From NCBI RefSeq assembly GCF_014649795.1, contig NZ_BMTS01000006.1, positions 1 through 64,000 on the forward strand: a DNA stretch of 64,000 nt, given 5' to 3'. The stretch's first letter is position 1. Every line of letters starts with the position of its first letter. Below, piece by piece: positions 17,370 to 26,012 of the stretch. A model generated the notes under the pieces. That model had not been told where the DNA came from. It saw only the letters and a program-made list of their open reading frames with translations, and searched no databases. The translations under genes were made by a program, and so were the position numbers. The stretch is from Streptomyces melanogenes. GTDB lineage: Bacteria > Actinomycetota > Actinomycetes > Streptomycetales > Streptomycetaceae.

Positions 17370-19085
17370 TCAACACCCGCCCCCACGGGGCCACCGGTAA
17401 GGCGAGTCCAACCGGTACACCCCAGCACGCGGCACCGTGACCCGCGTCCACTCCCCATCCCGCCCCACACACGCCCCCTCCACCCGCAACCACGGCGAAT
17501 AAGCAACCCGCACCGTCACCGCCCCCGCCCCCGGCATCCGAACGACCAGCGTCGCATCATCCCCCCGCACCACCACCCCCGGCGCCGACACCAACGGCAC
17601 AGCCCCCCGCACCCGGTACACGCTCCAGTGCGCATCCCCCCACACCCGCTCCAACCACGGCACCCCGCCCCGCACGAGCGCCGCCTCGGCCGTCGCGGGC
17701 CCGTCCGGCAGCCCGTCGTGGAGTACGACGAACCCGACGGCCCACCGGTCGAGCCACGCCCGGTACGCCGACGCCGAGAACGACCCGTCGTAGAACAGAC
17801 GCCCCCGCTCGACGTCCAACTGCCGGTTCCACCCCCGCGCGTTGTTGACGTACGCGCCGAGCACCGCCGCCTCGCGGTGGTTGCGCGCGGGCACCACCTC
17901 CACCCGCGTCCGGTCGGCCCCAAGTCGGCGCAGCTCGTCGACGAGCCCGTCGGCGTGCGACGCCCACGCGGGCGTGACCGTGGACACGTCGGTGTCGTCG
18001 AGCGTCTTGTCCCGCAGCCAGTTGACGGAGATGAGCAGCACCACGGCGAGCACGACCCGCCGCGTACGGTCGAGCCCGGGCGCGAGCAGCGCGGCGAGCA
18101 GCACGGGCGGCCCGGCAAGCCCCACGAGCCGCTCCACGTTCGACCCGATCGGCGAGGCGACGACGTACGTGAGGACGACCCCCACCGCGTACACGGCCGC
18201 CCCGGCGCGAACGACCCGCCACGTACGGGACGGCGGCGCGGCGACCAGCAGCGCGGCGCAGACGCCGAGCGGCATCCACAACTTGCCCAACTGCATGGGC
18301 TGTTCGCCCTCGAAGGGGAAGAGGAGGGTGGTGGCGCCGACGATCACGCACGGCGGCACGCACAGGATGGCGGCCTTGCGCCACTGCCGATCGAGCCCGT
18401 ACGCGGCCCCGACGACGAGCAGGAAGAGCCCGGCGACGGGGCTGGCCATGGTGGCGAGAGCACTGCTCACGAAGGCGAGCGGCAGCCCGATTCGAGAGCG
18501 CCGGACCGAACCAAGAGCGGTGCTCTCGACGAGCGGGGCGGTGGCCGACCCCACACGCCCCTGCACCACCCCACACGCCACCAGCGCGAAAACGATCCCC
18601 ACCGCGAATGTCGTCCGCCCCGACACGACGTTGCACCACAGCGCCGCCGCAGCGAGCAGCGCGGGCCACACGCCCCGCCAGGGCCCGTCCCCCCGCGCGC
18701 CCTCCGCCCGTACGAAGAGGAGGGCCATCAGCCACGTACTGGCGACACCCGCCGCCACCGACACCGTGCGGACCCCGAACGCCGCCATCAGCCACGGCGT
18801 CAGCAGGCTGTAGTTGGCGGTGTGCGCGCCGCCGTACCAGGACAGGTTGTACGCGGACCCCGGGTGCCGGGACGCGAACCCGGCCCAGGCGAGCTGGGCC
18901 GCGAGGTCGCCGCCGCCGGTGGCGAGGACGAGCGCCCACACCGCGTACAGCGGAAGGACCGCCAGCGTCACGACGGCGGGCACGCGCAACTCGGGCCGCA
19001 GCCACCTCCGACGCAGTGGCGAGACGGCTGTGCCGTCGGCGGTATCGGTCCCGTCGGTCCCCAGGACCTGGCTGCTGATGCCCAC
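17370..19085 (-). CDS. Polytopic membrane protein with extracytoplasmic C-terminal domain
   Basis: A 571-aa protein with about ten TM segments in its first two-thirds (starting AVVTLAVLPLYAVWALVLAT) and a soluble C-terminal region from about residue 375 with beta-rich character ending YRLDSPYRWPRGGGC. A first extracytoplasmic loop containing GSAYNLSWYGGAHTANYSLL recalls polytopic glycosyltransferase-like (GT-C) proteins of actinobacteria, but no catalytic acidic pair is certain, so I do not assign activity. It is long, intact and coding. Divergent from the AAA ATPase gene with 85 bp between starts. Confidence 0.78.
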   Translation of the reverse strand: MGISSQVLGTDGTDTADGTAVSPLRRRWLRPELRVPAVVTLAVLPLYAVWALVLATGGGDLAAQLAWAGFASRHPGSAYNLSWYGGAHTANYSLLTPWLMAAFGVRTVSVAAGVASTWLMALLFVRAEGARGDGPWRGVWPALLAAAALWCNVVSGRTTFAVGIVFALVACGVVQGRVGSATAPLVESTALGSVRRSRIGLPLAFVSSALATMASPVAGLFLLVVGAAYGLDRQWRKAAILCVPPCVIVGATTLLFPFEGEQPMQLGKLWMPLGVCAALLVAAPPSRTWRVVRAGAAVYAVGVVLTYVVASPIGSNVERLVGLAGPPVLLAALLAPGLDRTRRVVLAVVLLISVNWLRDKTLDDTDVSTVTPAWASHADGLVDELRRLGADRTRVEVVPARNHREAAVLGAYVNNARGWNRQLDVERGRLFYDGSFSASAYRAWLDRWAVGFVVLHDGLPDGPATAEAALVRGGVPWLERVWGDAHWSVYRVRGAVPLVSAPGVVVRGDDATLVVRMPGAGAVTVRVAYSPWLRVEGACVGRDGEWTRVTVPRAGVYRLDSPYRWPRGGGC

Positions 19086-19170
19086 GCGCCAACCCTACGA
19101 TCGCCGAACGACGGGCAGACAGAGGACCGTCAGAGGGCGATTGTCAGACCCCTTCCCTACGCTCGAAGGC

Positions 19171-20340
19171 ATGATCACCACACTCGCCGTCGAGAACTAC
19201 CGGTCACTGCGGCACCTCGTCGTGCCCCTCGACCGCCTGAACGTGGTGACGGGCGCCAACGGCACCGGCAAATCGTCCCTGTACCGCGCATTGCGGCTGC
19301 TCGCGGACTCCGCGCGCGGCGGCGCGGTCGCCGCCCTCGCGCGCGAGGGCGGGCTGCCGTCGACACTGTGGGCGGGCCCGGAGAAGACGAGCCGCGCGGT
19401 CCGCGAGGGCCTGCGCCCGCTCCAGGGCACGGTCCGCACCGAACCGGTGAGCCTGCGGCTGGGCTTCGCGGGGGACGAGTTCGGTTACGCGGTCGACTTC
19501 GGGCACCCCGGAGGCGCGGCGGGCGACCCGGCCTCCCTCTTCACGCTCGACCCGGAGATCAAGCGCGAGGCGATCTGGAGCGGCCCGGTGCTGCGCCCGG
19601 CGTCGGCGCTCTCCGAGCGGTCGGGCCCGGCGGTGAAGGTGCGCGCGGCGGACGGCACGTGGCACCGCTCGTCGGGCGAGATCAGGCCGTACGACTCGAT
19701 GCTGGGCGAGCTCGCGGACCCGCAGCGGGCGCCGGACGTGCTGGCGGTGCGCGAGCAGATCCGCGCCTGGCGCTTCTACGACCACGTACGCACCGACGCG
19801 CACGCGCCCGCGCGGGGGACGCACGTCGGCACGCGTACCCCGGTCCTGAGCGGGGACGGCGCGGACCTCGCCGCCGCGCTCCAGACGATCCGGGAGATCG
19901 GAGATCGGGAGGCGCTGGACGAGGCGGTGGACGCGGCGTTCCCCGGCAGCCGGGTGGAGATCGACCTGGTGGGCGGCCGCCTCGAACTCCGCCTCCGCCA
20001 GCACGGCTTGCTGCGCCCCCTGACGGCGGCGGAACTCTCCGACGGCACCCTGCGCTACCTGCTCTGGGTGGCCGCGCTGCTGACCCCGCGCCCTCCCGCC
20101 CTGATGGTCCTGAACGAGCCGGAAACAAGCCTCCACCCGGACCTCCTGGCCCCCCTGGCCGACCTGATCCGCACGGCGACGACCCACACCCAAATGGTGG
20201 TAGTCACTCACGCCCGCCCCCTGGCCCAGGCCCTGTCGCGCCGGGCCAACGTCATAGAACTGGTGAAGGAGTTCGGCCGCACGGTGGTGGAGGGCCAGGG
20301 AATGCTGGACGAGCCGCTGTGGCATTGGCCGAAGAGGTGA
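19171..20340 (+). CDS. AAA ATPase, SMC/RecF-like (AAA_21/OLD ATPase type)
   Basis: A 389-aa ATPase with a split ABC-type nucleotide-binding fold: Walker A GANGTGKSS (about 30-38) after ITTLAVENYRSLRHLVVPLD, an insert, then the signature-like ELSDGTLRYLLWVAALL, Walker B ALMVLNEPETSLHP and a switch His in VVVTHARPLAQ. It resembles the ATPase half of OLD/RecF-like proteins but has no TOPRIM or HNH nuclease domain and no nuclease gene beside it. The role is unknown; DNA repair or defence ATPases share this layout. ATG 19171 starts MITTLAVENYRSL, the usual beginning of the family. Confidence 0.85.
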   Translation: MITTLAVENYRSLRHLVVPLDRLNVVTGANGTGKSSLYRALRLLADSARGGAVAALAREGGLPSTLWAGPEKTSRAVREGLRPLQGTVRTEPVSLRLGFAGDEFGYAVDFGHPGGAAGDPASLFTLDPEIKREAIWSGPVLRPASALSERSGPAVKVRAADGTWHRSSGEIRPYDSMLGELADPQRAPDVLAVREQIRAWRFYDHVRTDAHAPARGTHVGTRTPVLSGDGADLAAALQTIREIGDREALDEAVDAAFPGSRVEIDLVGGRLELRLRQHGLLRPLTAAELSDGTLRYLLWVAALLTPRPPALMVLNEPETSLHPDLLAPLADLIRTATTHTQMVVVTHARPLAQALSRRANVIELVKEFGRTVVEGQGMLDEPLWHWPKR

Positions 20341-20361
20341 GGGGGGCTGGGCGGAAGGAAC

Positions 20362-20577
20362 TCAACGCGCCCCAGCCACCACGGCCTCCGCGATCCGCAC
20401 GGCAACGTGCGCCGGAACCATCCCGACATCCACCCAGGGCATCCCCCGCCCACTAACAGTGGGCCGCAACCGACCAGCCTGCCCCTCAGGCACCCCGAGC
20501 CCTTCAAGGGCCACCTTCAACGCCTGGGTGGCTTCCTGGGCCCGATCCCAGCCGCCGCGCCATTCGTGCATCTCCAT
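20362..20577 (-). CDS. Small hypothetical protein downstream of XRE/DUF6879 module
   Basis: A 71-aa protein from ATG 20577 (MEMHEWRGGWDRAQEATQAL) to the stop at 20362, ending VRIAEAVVAGAR. The pattern of a short amphipathic helix, GVPEGQAGRLRPTVSGRG, a VGMVPAHVAVRIAEAV helix is seen in small accessory proteins next to actinobacterial XRE-DUF5753 regulators, but I cannot name the family. The frame stays open upstream to 20841, where composition becomes less GC-rich; a start at 20655 or 20688 is possible. Convergent with the AAA ATPase gene. Confidence 0.5.
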   Translation of the reverse strand: MEMHEWRGGWDRAQEATQALKVALEGLGVPEGQAGRLRPTVSGRGMPWVDVGMVPAHVAVRIAEAVVAGAR

Positions 20578-20719
20578 CAGTGGGCCGCCTTTCGATGCTG
20601 GCGCAACAGTCTGTATTCCAGTGGTTGTTGCGTCTTCAATGTGGCCTCCTGTCATTGGCCCTGACACGGCAATGATTCCCCCAGCCATGACGGCAGCCCA
20701 GCCACATTCACGTTGTGGA

Positions 20720-21561
20720 CTAAAGATCATCACGGCAGGACGACGACCACTCCCGTAGCTTCTCCCGGGCTGCTTCATCGAACAGGGCCTGCTCTTCGTA
20801 TCCGTCGAACTCGTCCAGATAGGCCCTGATGTCCCGCGCATCTCTGAACACTATTGATCCAGTGGTCAGCTCGGCCGTGGCCATCCTGTCGTCATAGATG
20901 GTGAACGTATTCAGCGGGAGTCCCGGCGTGCGTGTACCGACGGGGATGACTCCGAGCCGTACGTTCGGCAGGTGCGTAAGTGACGCCAGTCGGTCGATCT
21001 GTACGGCCATGGCGTGAGGGCCGACGAGGGGGAACCGTACGGCTTGCTCGGTCAGGATGAACGTGAACCGTTTCGACGTGTCATAGAGAACCTGCTGGCC
21101 CGCTCCAGTTTTCCCGCTACGGCCTTGCTGGTGTCGGCCGGTGAATGCGTCAAGCTGGCCCGGACGTATTCCGGAGTGGCGAGCAGGCCGGTGATCAGCG
21201 AGAGCAGGAAGTACCGCAGATGCCCGGAGGAGGCTTCCAGGGCCTTCAACTCCGCCTGCCGAGTCCCCAGCCCCGCGCGTCGCAGACTTCGCAGGTTCCG
21301 CCACTCGGTGTTCGCGAGCCGGGCCAGGGACATGACCCGGTCGATTGCTTCCGGTGGAGCGTCAACGCCTCTCAGATACTGCTCCACGTCCACGAGGGAC
21401 GGGCGCACCCTGCCGTTCTCGATCCGGCTCACCTTGGACTGGGAGATGTTCATTCGCCTGGCAAGCCGGTCCCCGGAGAGACCTGCCGCTTTGCGCAGTC
21501 CTTTCAGCGTGGCCGCCAGCTCTTCTGTGGACCGGCCGAGCTGTTCGGGCTCGAACGTCAC
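20720..21561 (-). pseudogene. XRE-DUF5753 transcriptional regulator, frameshifted
   Basis: The N-terminal half (start ATG 21561, MTFEPEQLGRSTEELAATLK) has an HTH with RLARRMNISQSKVSRIENGR and continues into the DUF5753 ligand domain (LLATPEYVRASL) up to GKLER. The rest of the domain continues in another frame from QQVLYDTSKRFTF through LPLNTFTIYDDRMATAELTT to REWSSSCRDDL. The break is at about 21098-21099, where a 1-base loss or 2-base gain changes frame; without it the protein would be about 280 aa, the normal family length. Either the gene is dead, a sequencing error is present, or frameshifting occurs. It overlaps the DUF6879 gene by 4 bp (ATGA), indicating one operon. Confidence 0.85.
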
Positions 21562-22073
21562 CCGCTCACGTACTCCGAGAAGGGCACCGACTCGGTTACC
21601 GCGATGTGCTGGTACGCGATGAACGGCGCGGGATCGCCCTCGTACAGCTCGCGACCGATCTGCCTGCCATCCGACTCGTAGTGCATGAGCACGACCGTGG
21701 AGCGATCGAAGAGCCAGAAATCCTGAACCTCGACCAGCGGGTTCTCGCGGTCGGTCACATCGAGGATGCGGATGTCCTCTCCGGCCAGCACGTGAGGCTC
21801 GTAGTAGCGAGAGAACTCGAATCGCAGATACTCGGAGAGCGGGCGGGTGAGGACGCGCACACGCCCGTTCGTCCTGCCGTCCGCGCGCTGTCTCTTGATC
21901 CGGTCGGTGTAGCCGGACCTGTAGGACCCGGGGTCGATGCGCTTGCCGTCCCTGAACGCCTGGATCTCCGCCTCTTCCTGCGGCATCAGGTACTGCGGAA
22001 GCGTTTCGAGCCGCCAGGCTTCCGCGTGGAAGTCACGGAACATCGCCCGCCACTCATCACCATCCAAGAGCAC
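21558..22073 (-). CDS. DUF6879 family protein
   Basis: A 171-aa soluble protein: LDGDEWRAMFRDFHAEAWRL at the N-terminus, FRDGKRIDPGSYRSGYTDRI, then VRVLTRPLSEYLRFEFSRYY, EDIRILDVTDREN and VQDFWLFDRSTVVLMHYES. This matches the DUF6879 family, which in actinobacteria is encoded next to XRE-DUF5753 regulators; its biochemical role is not established to my knowledge. The stop overlaps the regulator start by ATGA and the start lies inside the end of a small upstream gene, so three cistrons are translationally coupled. Lower GC than neighbours suggests relatively recent acquisition. Confidence 0.85.
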   Translation of the reverse strand: MLLDGDEWRAMFRDFHAEAWRLETLPQYLMPQEEAEIQAFRDGKRIDPGSYRSGYTDRIKRQRADGRTNGRVRVLTRPLSEYLRFEFSRYYEPHVLAGEDIRILDVTDRENPLVEVQDFWLFDRSTVVLMHYESDGRQIGRELYEGDPAPFIAYQHIAVTESVPFSEYVSG

Positions 22074-22272
22074 GCACGGCCTCCCGCAGCACCTCTTCCG
22101 GGATCTCGACGAGCCCTTCCCCGGCCGGTGGCGTGAACGCCTGGGAGAGGCCTCCCTGGATGACGATGGAGCCGGAGGCCGTGCGGTAGACGTTCGGGCA
22201 GTCCTCTTCTCCGCACGGGCCGCCGTTGCCGTTGCCCGTGAGCCGGGTCAGTTCTTCCCGCGCCATTGCCAA
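22057..22272 (-). CDS. Small hypothetical protein, first gene of DUF6879 operon
   Basis: A 71-aa protein (MAMAREELTRLTGNGNGGPC...) with a CGEEDCPNVYRTASGSIVIQGG segment; the two Cys may bind metal. It ends EIPEEVLREAVRALGW, overlapping the DUF6879 start by 17 bp, so it is the promoter-proximal cistron of a three-gene operon (small protein, DUF6879, XRE-DUF5753). Similar small proteins precede DUF6879 genes in other streptomycetes, as far as I recall. Function unknown; a regulatory partner of the XRE protein is plausible from context only. Confidence 0.75.
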   Translation of the reverse strand: MAMAREELTRLTGNGNGGPCGEEDCPNVYRTASGSIVIQGGLSQAFTPPAGEGLVEIPEEVLREAVRALGW

Positions 22273-22424
22273 ACCCCCTGTGCCGGGGCCCTGGTTGGGG
22301 CCTGTTCACCACGACGGTACGAGGGGTGGGCGCGGCCGTCCACGCGCGAACGCGGCTATGCGCGTCTTTGCATAAACCCGTGTCGTGCGCAGGCCCAGTC
22401 GCCCGGCTGCCCCGGCTCAGCCGG

Positions 22425-23090
22425 TCAGCCGTCCGCCCTCGCCACCCCGATCGGGCAGGAAACCCCCGTCCCCCCGATCCCGCAGTACCCGCCCGGGTTC
22501 TTGTCCAGGTACTGCTGGTGGTACGCCTCCGCCGGGTAGAACGTGCGGCCCTCCGCCGGCAGCACCGTCGTCGTGATGTCGCCGTGGCCCGAGGCCGTCA
22601 GGACCTTCTGGTAGGCCTCGCGGGATGCGGTGGCCGCTGCTTCCTGTGACGGGGAGTGGGTATAGATCGCGGAGCGGTACTGGGTGCCCACGTCGTTGCC
22701 CTGGCGGAAGCCCTGGGTGGGGTTGTGGGACTCCCAGAAGAGCTTCAGGAGGGCGGAGTAGGAGACGACCGAGGGGTCGTAGACCACGCGGACCGCTTCC
22801 GTGTGGCCCGTCAGGCCCGAGCAGACCTCGTCGTACGTGGGGTTCTGCGTGTAGCCGCCCTGGTAGCCGACCAGGGTCGTCCACACGCCCTCCGTCTGCC
22901 AGAACTTGCGCTCGGCGCCCCAGAAGCAGCCCAGGCCGAAGTCCGCCACCTCCAGGCCCTCGGGGTAGGGGCCCTGCAGCGGGTTGCCCAGGACCGTGTG
23001 GCGGTCGGGGACGGTGAATTCCGGCTCGGGGCGGCCCTTGAGGGCCTCCTCGGGCTCGGGGAGGACGGGCGTGCGGCTGTGCGGGAACAT
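22425..23090 (-). CDS. msrA: Peptide-methionine (S)-S-oxide reductase
   Basis: A 221-aa MsrA that reduces methionine-S-sulfoxide in proteins and free methionine. The catalytic motif [11 protein letters not shown] holds the nucleophilic Cys; [48 protein letters not shown] and GTQYRSAIY are the other conserved blocks. The C-terminal [18 protein letters not shown] supplies two recycling cysteines. ATG 23090 begins [21 protein letters not shown] sigma-R-type promoter lies about 90 bp upstream, which fits thiol-stress induction of msrA in streptomycetes. Confidence 0.96.
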   Translation of the reverse strand: MFPHSRTPVLPEPEEALKGRPEPEFTVPDRHTVLGNPLQGPYPEGLEVADFGLGCFWGAERKFWQTEGVWTTLVGYQGGYTQNPTYDEVCSGLTGHTEAVRVVYDPSVVSYSALLKLFWESHNPTQGFRQGNDVGTQYRSAIYTHSPSQEAAATASREAYQKVLTASGHGDITTTVLPAEGRTFYPAEAYHQQYLDKNPGGYCGIGGTGVSCPIGVARADG

Positions 23091-23180
23091 GCTGGGCTCC
23101 TCGGCCAGGGCGGCGGCTCAGTGGCTGTGGCAATGGCGGTCGCGGCTGGTTGCCTCGAAACCGAAACCGTCAGCCCTTGC

Positions 23181-23207
23181 AACGTTCGGGGACTGGGTGG
23201 GATTCCC
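23181..23207 (-). promoter_or_regulatory. Sigma-R type promoter of msrA
   Basis: On the minus strand GGGAAT (-35, 23207-23202) is followed after exactly 18 nt by GTT (-10, 23183-23181). This equals the sigma-R consensus GGGAAT-N18-GTT used for disulfide stress in Streptomyces. It points at msrA (start 23090) and lies in the gap between msrA and the upstream gene. Confidence 0.75.
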
Positions 23208-23220
23208 CCGGACCCCGCCC

Positions 23221-24327
23221 TCAGCGCGGCAGCGTCGCCGGGTTCCCCCCGTTCGCCTCGTACCCCGCCACCGCCAGCGCGCGGTATATCGCGTACTGCT
23301 CCGCCGGGTCCTGCGACAGCGTCCACGGCAGGGCGCCCACGAAGCCGTCCAGGTGGACGAACTGGTCCATCGCCTCCGACCAGCGCTCCGCGCGGACCAG
23401 GAAGAACGCCAGCAGATGGCGGACGTGGGCCAGGACCGGGTCGTCGGGGCGGGCCGAGTGGACCGCGTGCAGGGCGCCCTCCAGGGCGCGGCTCACCACC
23501 ATCGTGCGGTGGAAGTCCGTGACCAGGACGATGTCGGGCATGTGCTCGTACACCGCGAACAGCGGCAGCGCCGCCAGCAGCGAGCCGTGCGGCGCCCGCG
23601 CCGCCGCCGACGTCGCGAACTCGTCCGCCAGCGTGCGCGAGCCGTGCCACTTCTCGCACCAGTAGTGCAGGGCGGACAGGTGCGCCCCCATGTGGTGCGG
23701 GGCGCGGTCGATCACCTTCGCCCAGAGCTGCTCGAATTCGGGGTGGGGGTAGGCCAGTCCTCGGGCCACCGCCAGTTCGACGATGTAGGGGATCGGGTCG
23801 CCGGGGGCCAGCAGTGCCGCCTCCGCGCAGACCGCGCGGGCCTCCTCCAGGATGATCCGGAAGTCGTCCTGCCCGGCCGACGACGAGCGCCAGGCCTGCT
23901 GGACCAGGAACTCCGCGTGCACCTGCGCCGCCCCCGCGTCCTTGGGCGACTCCGAACGCCACTTGCGCAGCCACGCGCCGCCGACGCCGGGGCGTTGCGC
24001 CAGCTCCAGCGAGGCCGCGCCCGCGAAGGCCTGGACGCGCTGCCAGCGCAGCTCGCCCTCCTTGGGCGTGCCCGCGAGCAGCTGCGCCGCCGCCCGCCAC
24101 TCCTGGGTGGCCTGCACCACGTCCAGTACGTCCAGGAGGTCCTGGTCCGGGCCCGGCAGCCGCACGTCCAGCTCCTCCTGGCGCGCGAAGCCGTACTCCG
24201 CCGGGTCCGCGGCGTCGGGCGCGCCCGGCTCGGCCAGCTGGATGCCGGCCCGGCGCCGCCGCATCACCCACGGGCCCAGGGCCATCGTCAGCATGCACGC
24301 GGCGATCAGGATCCAGAGAATCTCCAT
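23221..24327 (-). CDS. Hypothetical TPR-like protein with N-terminal membrane anchor
   Basis: A 368-aa protein with one N-terminal TM helix ([20 protein letters not shown]) followed by a basic RRRRAG stop-transfer and a long all-helical region. Phrases such as [20 protein letters not shown] and [20 protein letters not shown] recall tetratricopeptide-like hairpins, suggesting a membrane-tethered scaffold. No enzymatic motif. In streptomycetes it seems to be conserved between msrA and metB. Its stop lies 14 bp before the sigma-R promoter of msrA, so msrA is probably transcribed separately. Confidence 0.7.
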   Translation of the reverse strand: MEILWILIAACMLTMALGPWVMRRRRAGIQLAEPGAPDAADPAEYGFARQEELDVRLPGPDQDLLDVLDVVQATQEWRAAAQLLAGTPKEGELRWQRVQAFAGAASLELAQRPGVGGAWLRKWRSESPKDAGAAQVHAEFLVQQAWRSSSAGQDDFRIILEEARAVCAEAALLAPGDPIPYIVELAVARGLAYPHPEFEQLWAKVIDRAPHHMGAHLSALHYWCEKWHGSRTLADEFATSAAARAPHGSLLAALPLFAVYEHMPDIVLVTDFHRTMVVSRALEGALHAVHSARPDDPVLAHVRHLLAFFLVRAERWSEAMDQFVHLDGFVGALPWTLSQDPAEQYAIYRALAVAGYEANGGNPATLPR

Positions 24328-24536
24328 GCCTCAAGCGAAGCAGACCCCACCGACTTCTGGCCAACCCGCACCCGGGCCTGTGGATAACCCGCCCCGGCCG
24401 CACCCCCTTCCGCGCCCGGCCTCACGAAGCCCGGCCTCACGAATCCCCCGCACCCGAATCTCACGTATCGGCGACCCGGATCTCAGCAACCGGCGAGCAC
24501 CCCCACCCCCGCCACATGCGAACTAGGCTCTGGACC

Positions 24537-25691
24537 ATGAGCCACGAGCACCTCGACAAGAGCTTCGAGACCATCGCGATCCACGCCGGTAACACCGCGG
24601 ATCCGCTGACCGGCGCGGTCGTACCCCCGATCTACCAGGTCTCCACCTACAAGCAGGACGGCGTCGGCGGGCTGCGCGGCGGCTACGAGTACAGCCGCAG
24701 CGCCAACCCGACGCGCACCGCCCTCGAAGAGAACCTGGCGGCCCTGGAGGGCGGTGTGCGCGGGCTCGCCTTCGCCTCCGGCCTGGCCGCCGAGGACTGC
24801 CTGCTGCGTACGCTGCTGGTCCCCGGCGACCACGTGGTCATCCCCAACGACGCGTACGGCGGTACGTTCCGCCTCTTCGCCAAGGTCGTCTCCCGCTGGG
24901 GCGTGGAGTGGTCGGTCGCCGACACCTCCGACCCGGCGTCGGTGCGGGCCGCCGTCACCGACCGTACGAAGGCCATCTGGGTCGAGACGCCCTCGAACCC
25001 GCTGCTCGGCATCACCGACATCGCGGCGATCGCGGCGGTCGCCAAGGACGCCGGTGCCAAGCTCGTCGTCGACAACACCTTCGCCAGCCCCTACCTCCAG
25101 CAGCCGCTCGCGCTCGGCGCGGACGTCGTCGTGCACTCCCTGACCAAGTACATGGGCGGTCACTCGGACGTCGTGGGCGGCGCCCTCGTCACCAACTCGG
25201 CCGAGCTGGGCGAGGAGTTGGCGTACCACCAGAACGCGATGGGCGCGGTCGCCGGGCCGTTCGACTCCTGGCTGGTGCTGCGCGGCATCAAGACGCTGCC
25301 CGTCCGCATGGACCGGCACAGCGAGAACGCCGGGAAGATCGCGGAGATGCTGACCCGCCACCCCAAGGTCTCGCAGGTGCTCTACCCGGGGCTGCCCGAG
25401 CACCCCGGCCACGAGGTCGCGGCCAAGCAGATGCGCGCCTTCGGCGGAATGATCTCCTTCCGGGTCACCGGCGGCGAGCAGGAGGCGGTCGACCTGTGCG
25501 CCCGCACCAAGGTCTTCACCCTCGGTGAGTCGCTGGGCGGCGTCGAGTCGCTGATCGAGCACCCGGGCCGGATGACGCACGCCAGCGTCGCCGGGTCCGC
25601 CCTTGAGGTGCCGGGCGACCTGGTGCGCCTGTCGGTCGGCATCGAGAACGTGGACGACCTGCTGGCCGACCTCCAGCAGGCGCTGGGCTGA
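24537..25691 (+). CDS. metB: Cystathionine gamma-synthase
   Basis: A 384-aa PLP enzyme of the Cys/Met metabolism family, condensing O-succinyl/acetyl-homoserine with cysteine to cystathionine. Conserved blocks: AIHAGNTADPLTGAVVPPIY, GGYEYSRSANPTR, the cofactor loop VVDNTFASPYLQQPL and the PLP lysine in VHSLTKYMGGHSDVVGG; the C-terminal ESLGGVESLIEHPGRMTHAS is typical. Sequence cannot cleanly separate gamma-synthase from gamma-lyase; gamma-synthase is the usual streptomycete annotation at this position. ATG 24537 (MSHEHLDKSFETIAIHAGNT) gives the standard length. Confidence 0.88.
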   Translation: MSHEHLDKSFETIAIHAGNTADPLTGAVVPPIYQVSTYKQDGVGGLRGGYEYSRSANPTRTALEENLAALEGGVRGLAFASGLAAEDCLLRTLLVPGDHVVIPNDAYGGTFRLFAKVVSRWGVEWSVADTSDPASVRAAVTDRTKAIWVETPSNPLLGITDIAAIAAVAKDAGAKLVVDNTFASPYLQQPLALGADVVVHSLTKYMGGHSDVVGGALVTNSAELGEELAYHQNAMGAVAGPFDSWLVLRGIKTLPVRMDRHSENAGKIAEMLTRHPKVSQVLYPGLPEHPGHEVAAKQMRAFGGMISFRVTGGEQEAVDLCARTKVFTLGESLGGVESLIEHPGRMTHASVAGSALEVPGDLVRLSVGIENVDDLLADLQQALG

Positions 25692-25726
25692 GCCCCCACA
25701 CGTCACGCCTCGTACGTCACGTATAT

Positions 25727-25760
25727 GACCCCGTAGGGGTCCCGGGTCGCCCGGGGCCCC
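25727..25760. terminator. Bidirectional terminator, metB / small membrane protein
   Basis: Adjacent perfect hairpins GACCCC-GTA-GGGGTC (25727-25741) and CCCGGG-TCG-CCCGGG (25741-25755), then GGGGCCCC, fill the 69-bp gap between convergent genes. Confidence 0.6.
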
Positions 25761-26012
25761 TCACAGGCCCTCCACCGGTGGCGCCACCGTCGACGGCGGC
25801 GCCACCCACGGATGCACCCGCGCGGCCCACACCGTGAAGGCGACCGCCGCCGCCCAGAGCACCAGCCACATCAGCCACCGCGCGGCCCGGCGGCGGCGCA
25901 GCAGCCGCAGGCCCAACTCGGTGGCCCGTACGGTGAGTTCGGGCGGCACCGGCGGGTGCGGGCCCTCCAGGAGGCGGCGGACCTCCGCCTCCTTGCGGTC
26001 GGGCAGGCTCAT
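25761..26012 (-). CDS. Small membrane protein, partner of sigma-like factor
   Basis: An 83-aa protein with an N-terminal cytoplasmic part (MSLPDRKEAEVRRLLEGPHP) of about 45 residues, a positively charged RLLRRRRAARW run, one TM helix (about 46-64) and a short outside tail. The ATG overlaps the stop of the upstream sigma-like gene (ATGA), so the two are made together. The size and topology suit a minimal membrane-bound anti-sigma factor, but no HXXXCXXC zinc motif is present. That role is inferred from context only. Confidence 0.7.
   Translation of the reverse strand: MSLPDRKEAEVRRLLEGPHPPVPPELTVRATELGLRLLRRRRAARWLMWLVLWAAAVAFTVWAARVHPWVAPPSTVAPPVEGL

Noticed and set aside
16974..20456. Plus-strand open frame of about 1,160 codons
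   Set aside because: It crosses two real genes in wrong frames or antisense and reads as Pro/Arg/His-rich noise.
19171..20577. ATPase plus downstream small gene as a Gabija-like defence pair
   Set aside because: No TOPRIM, HNH or helicase domain in either; the small gene is convergent and belongs to the XRE module.
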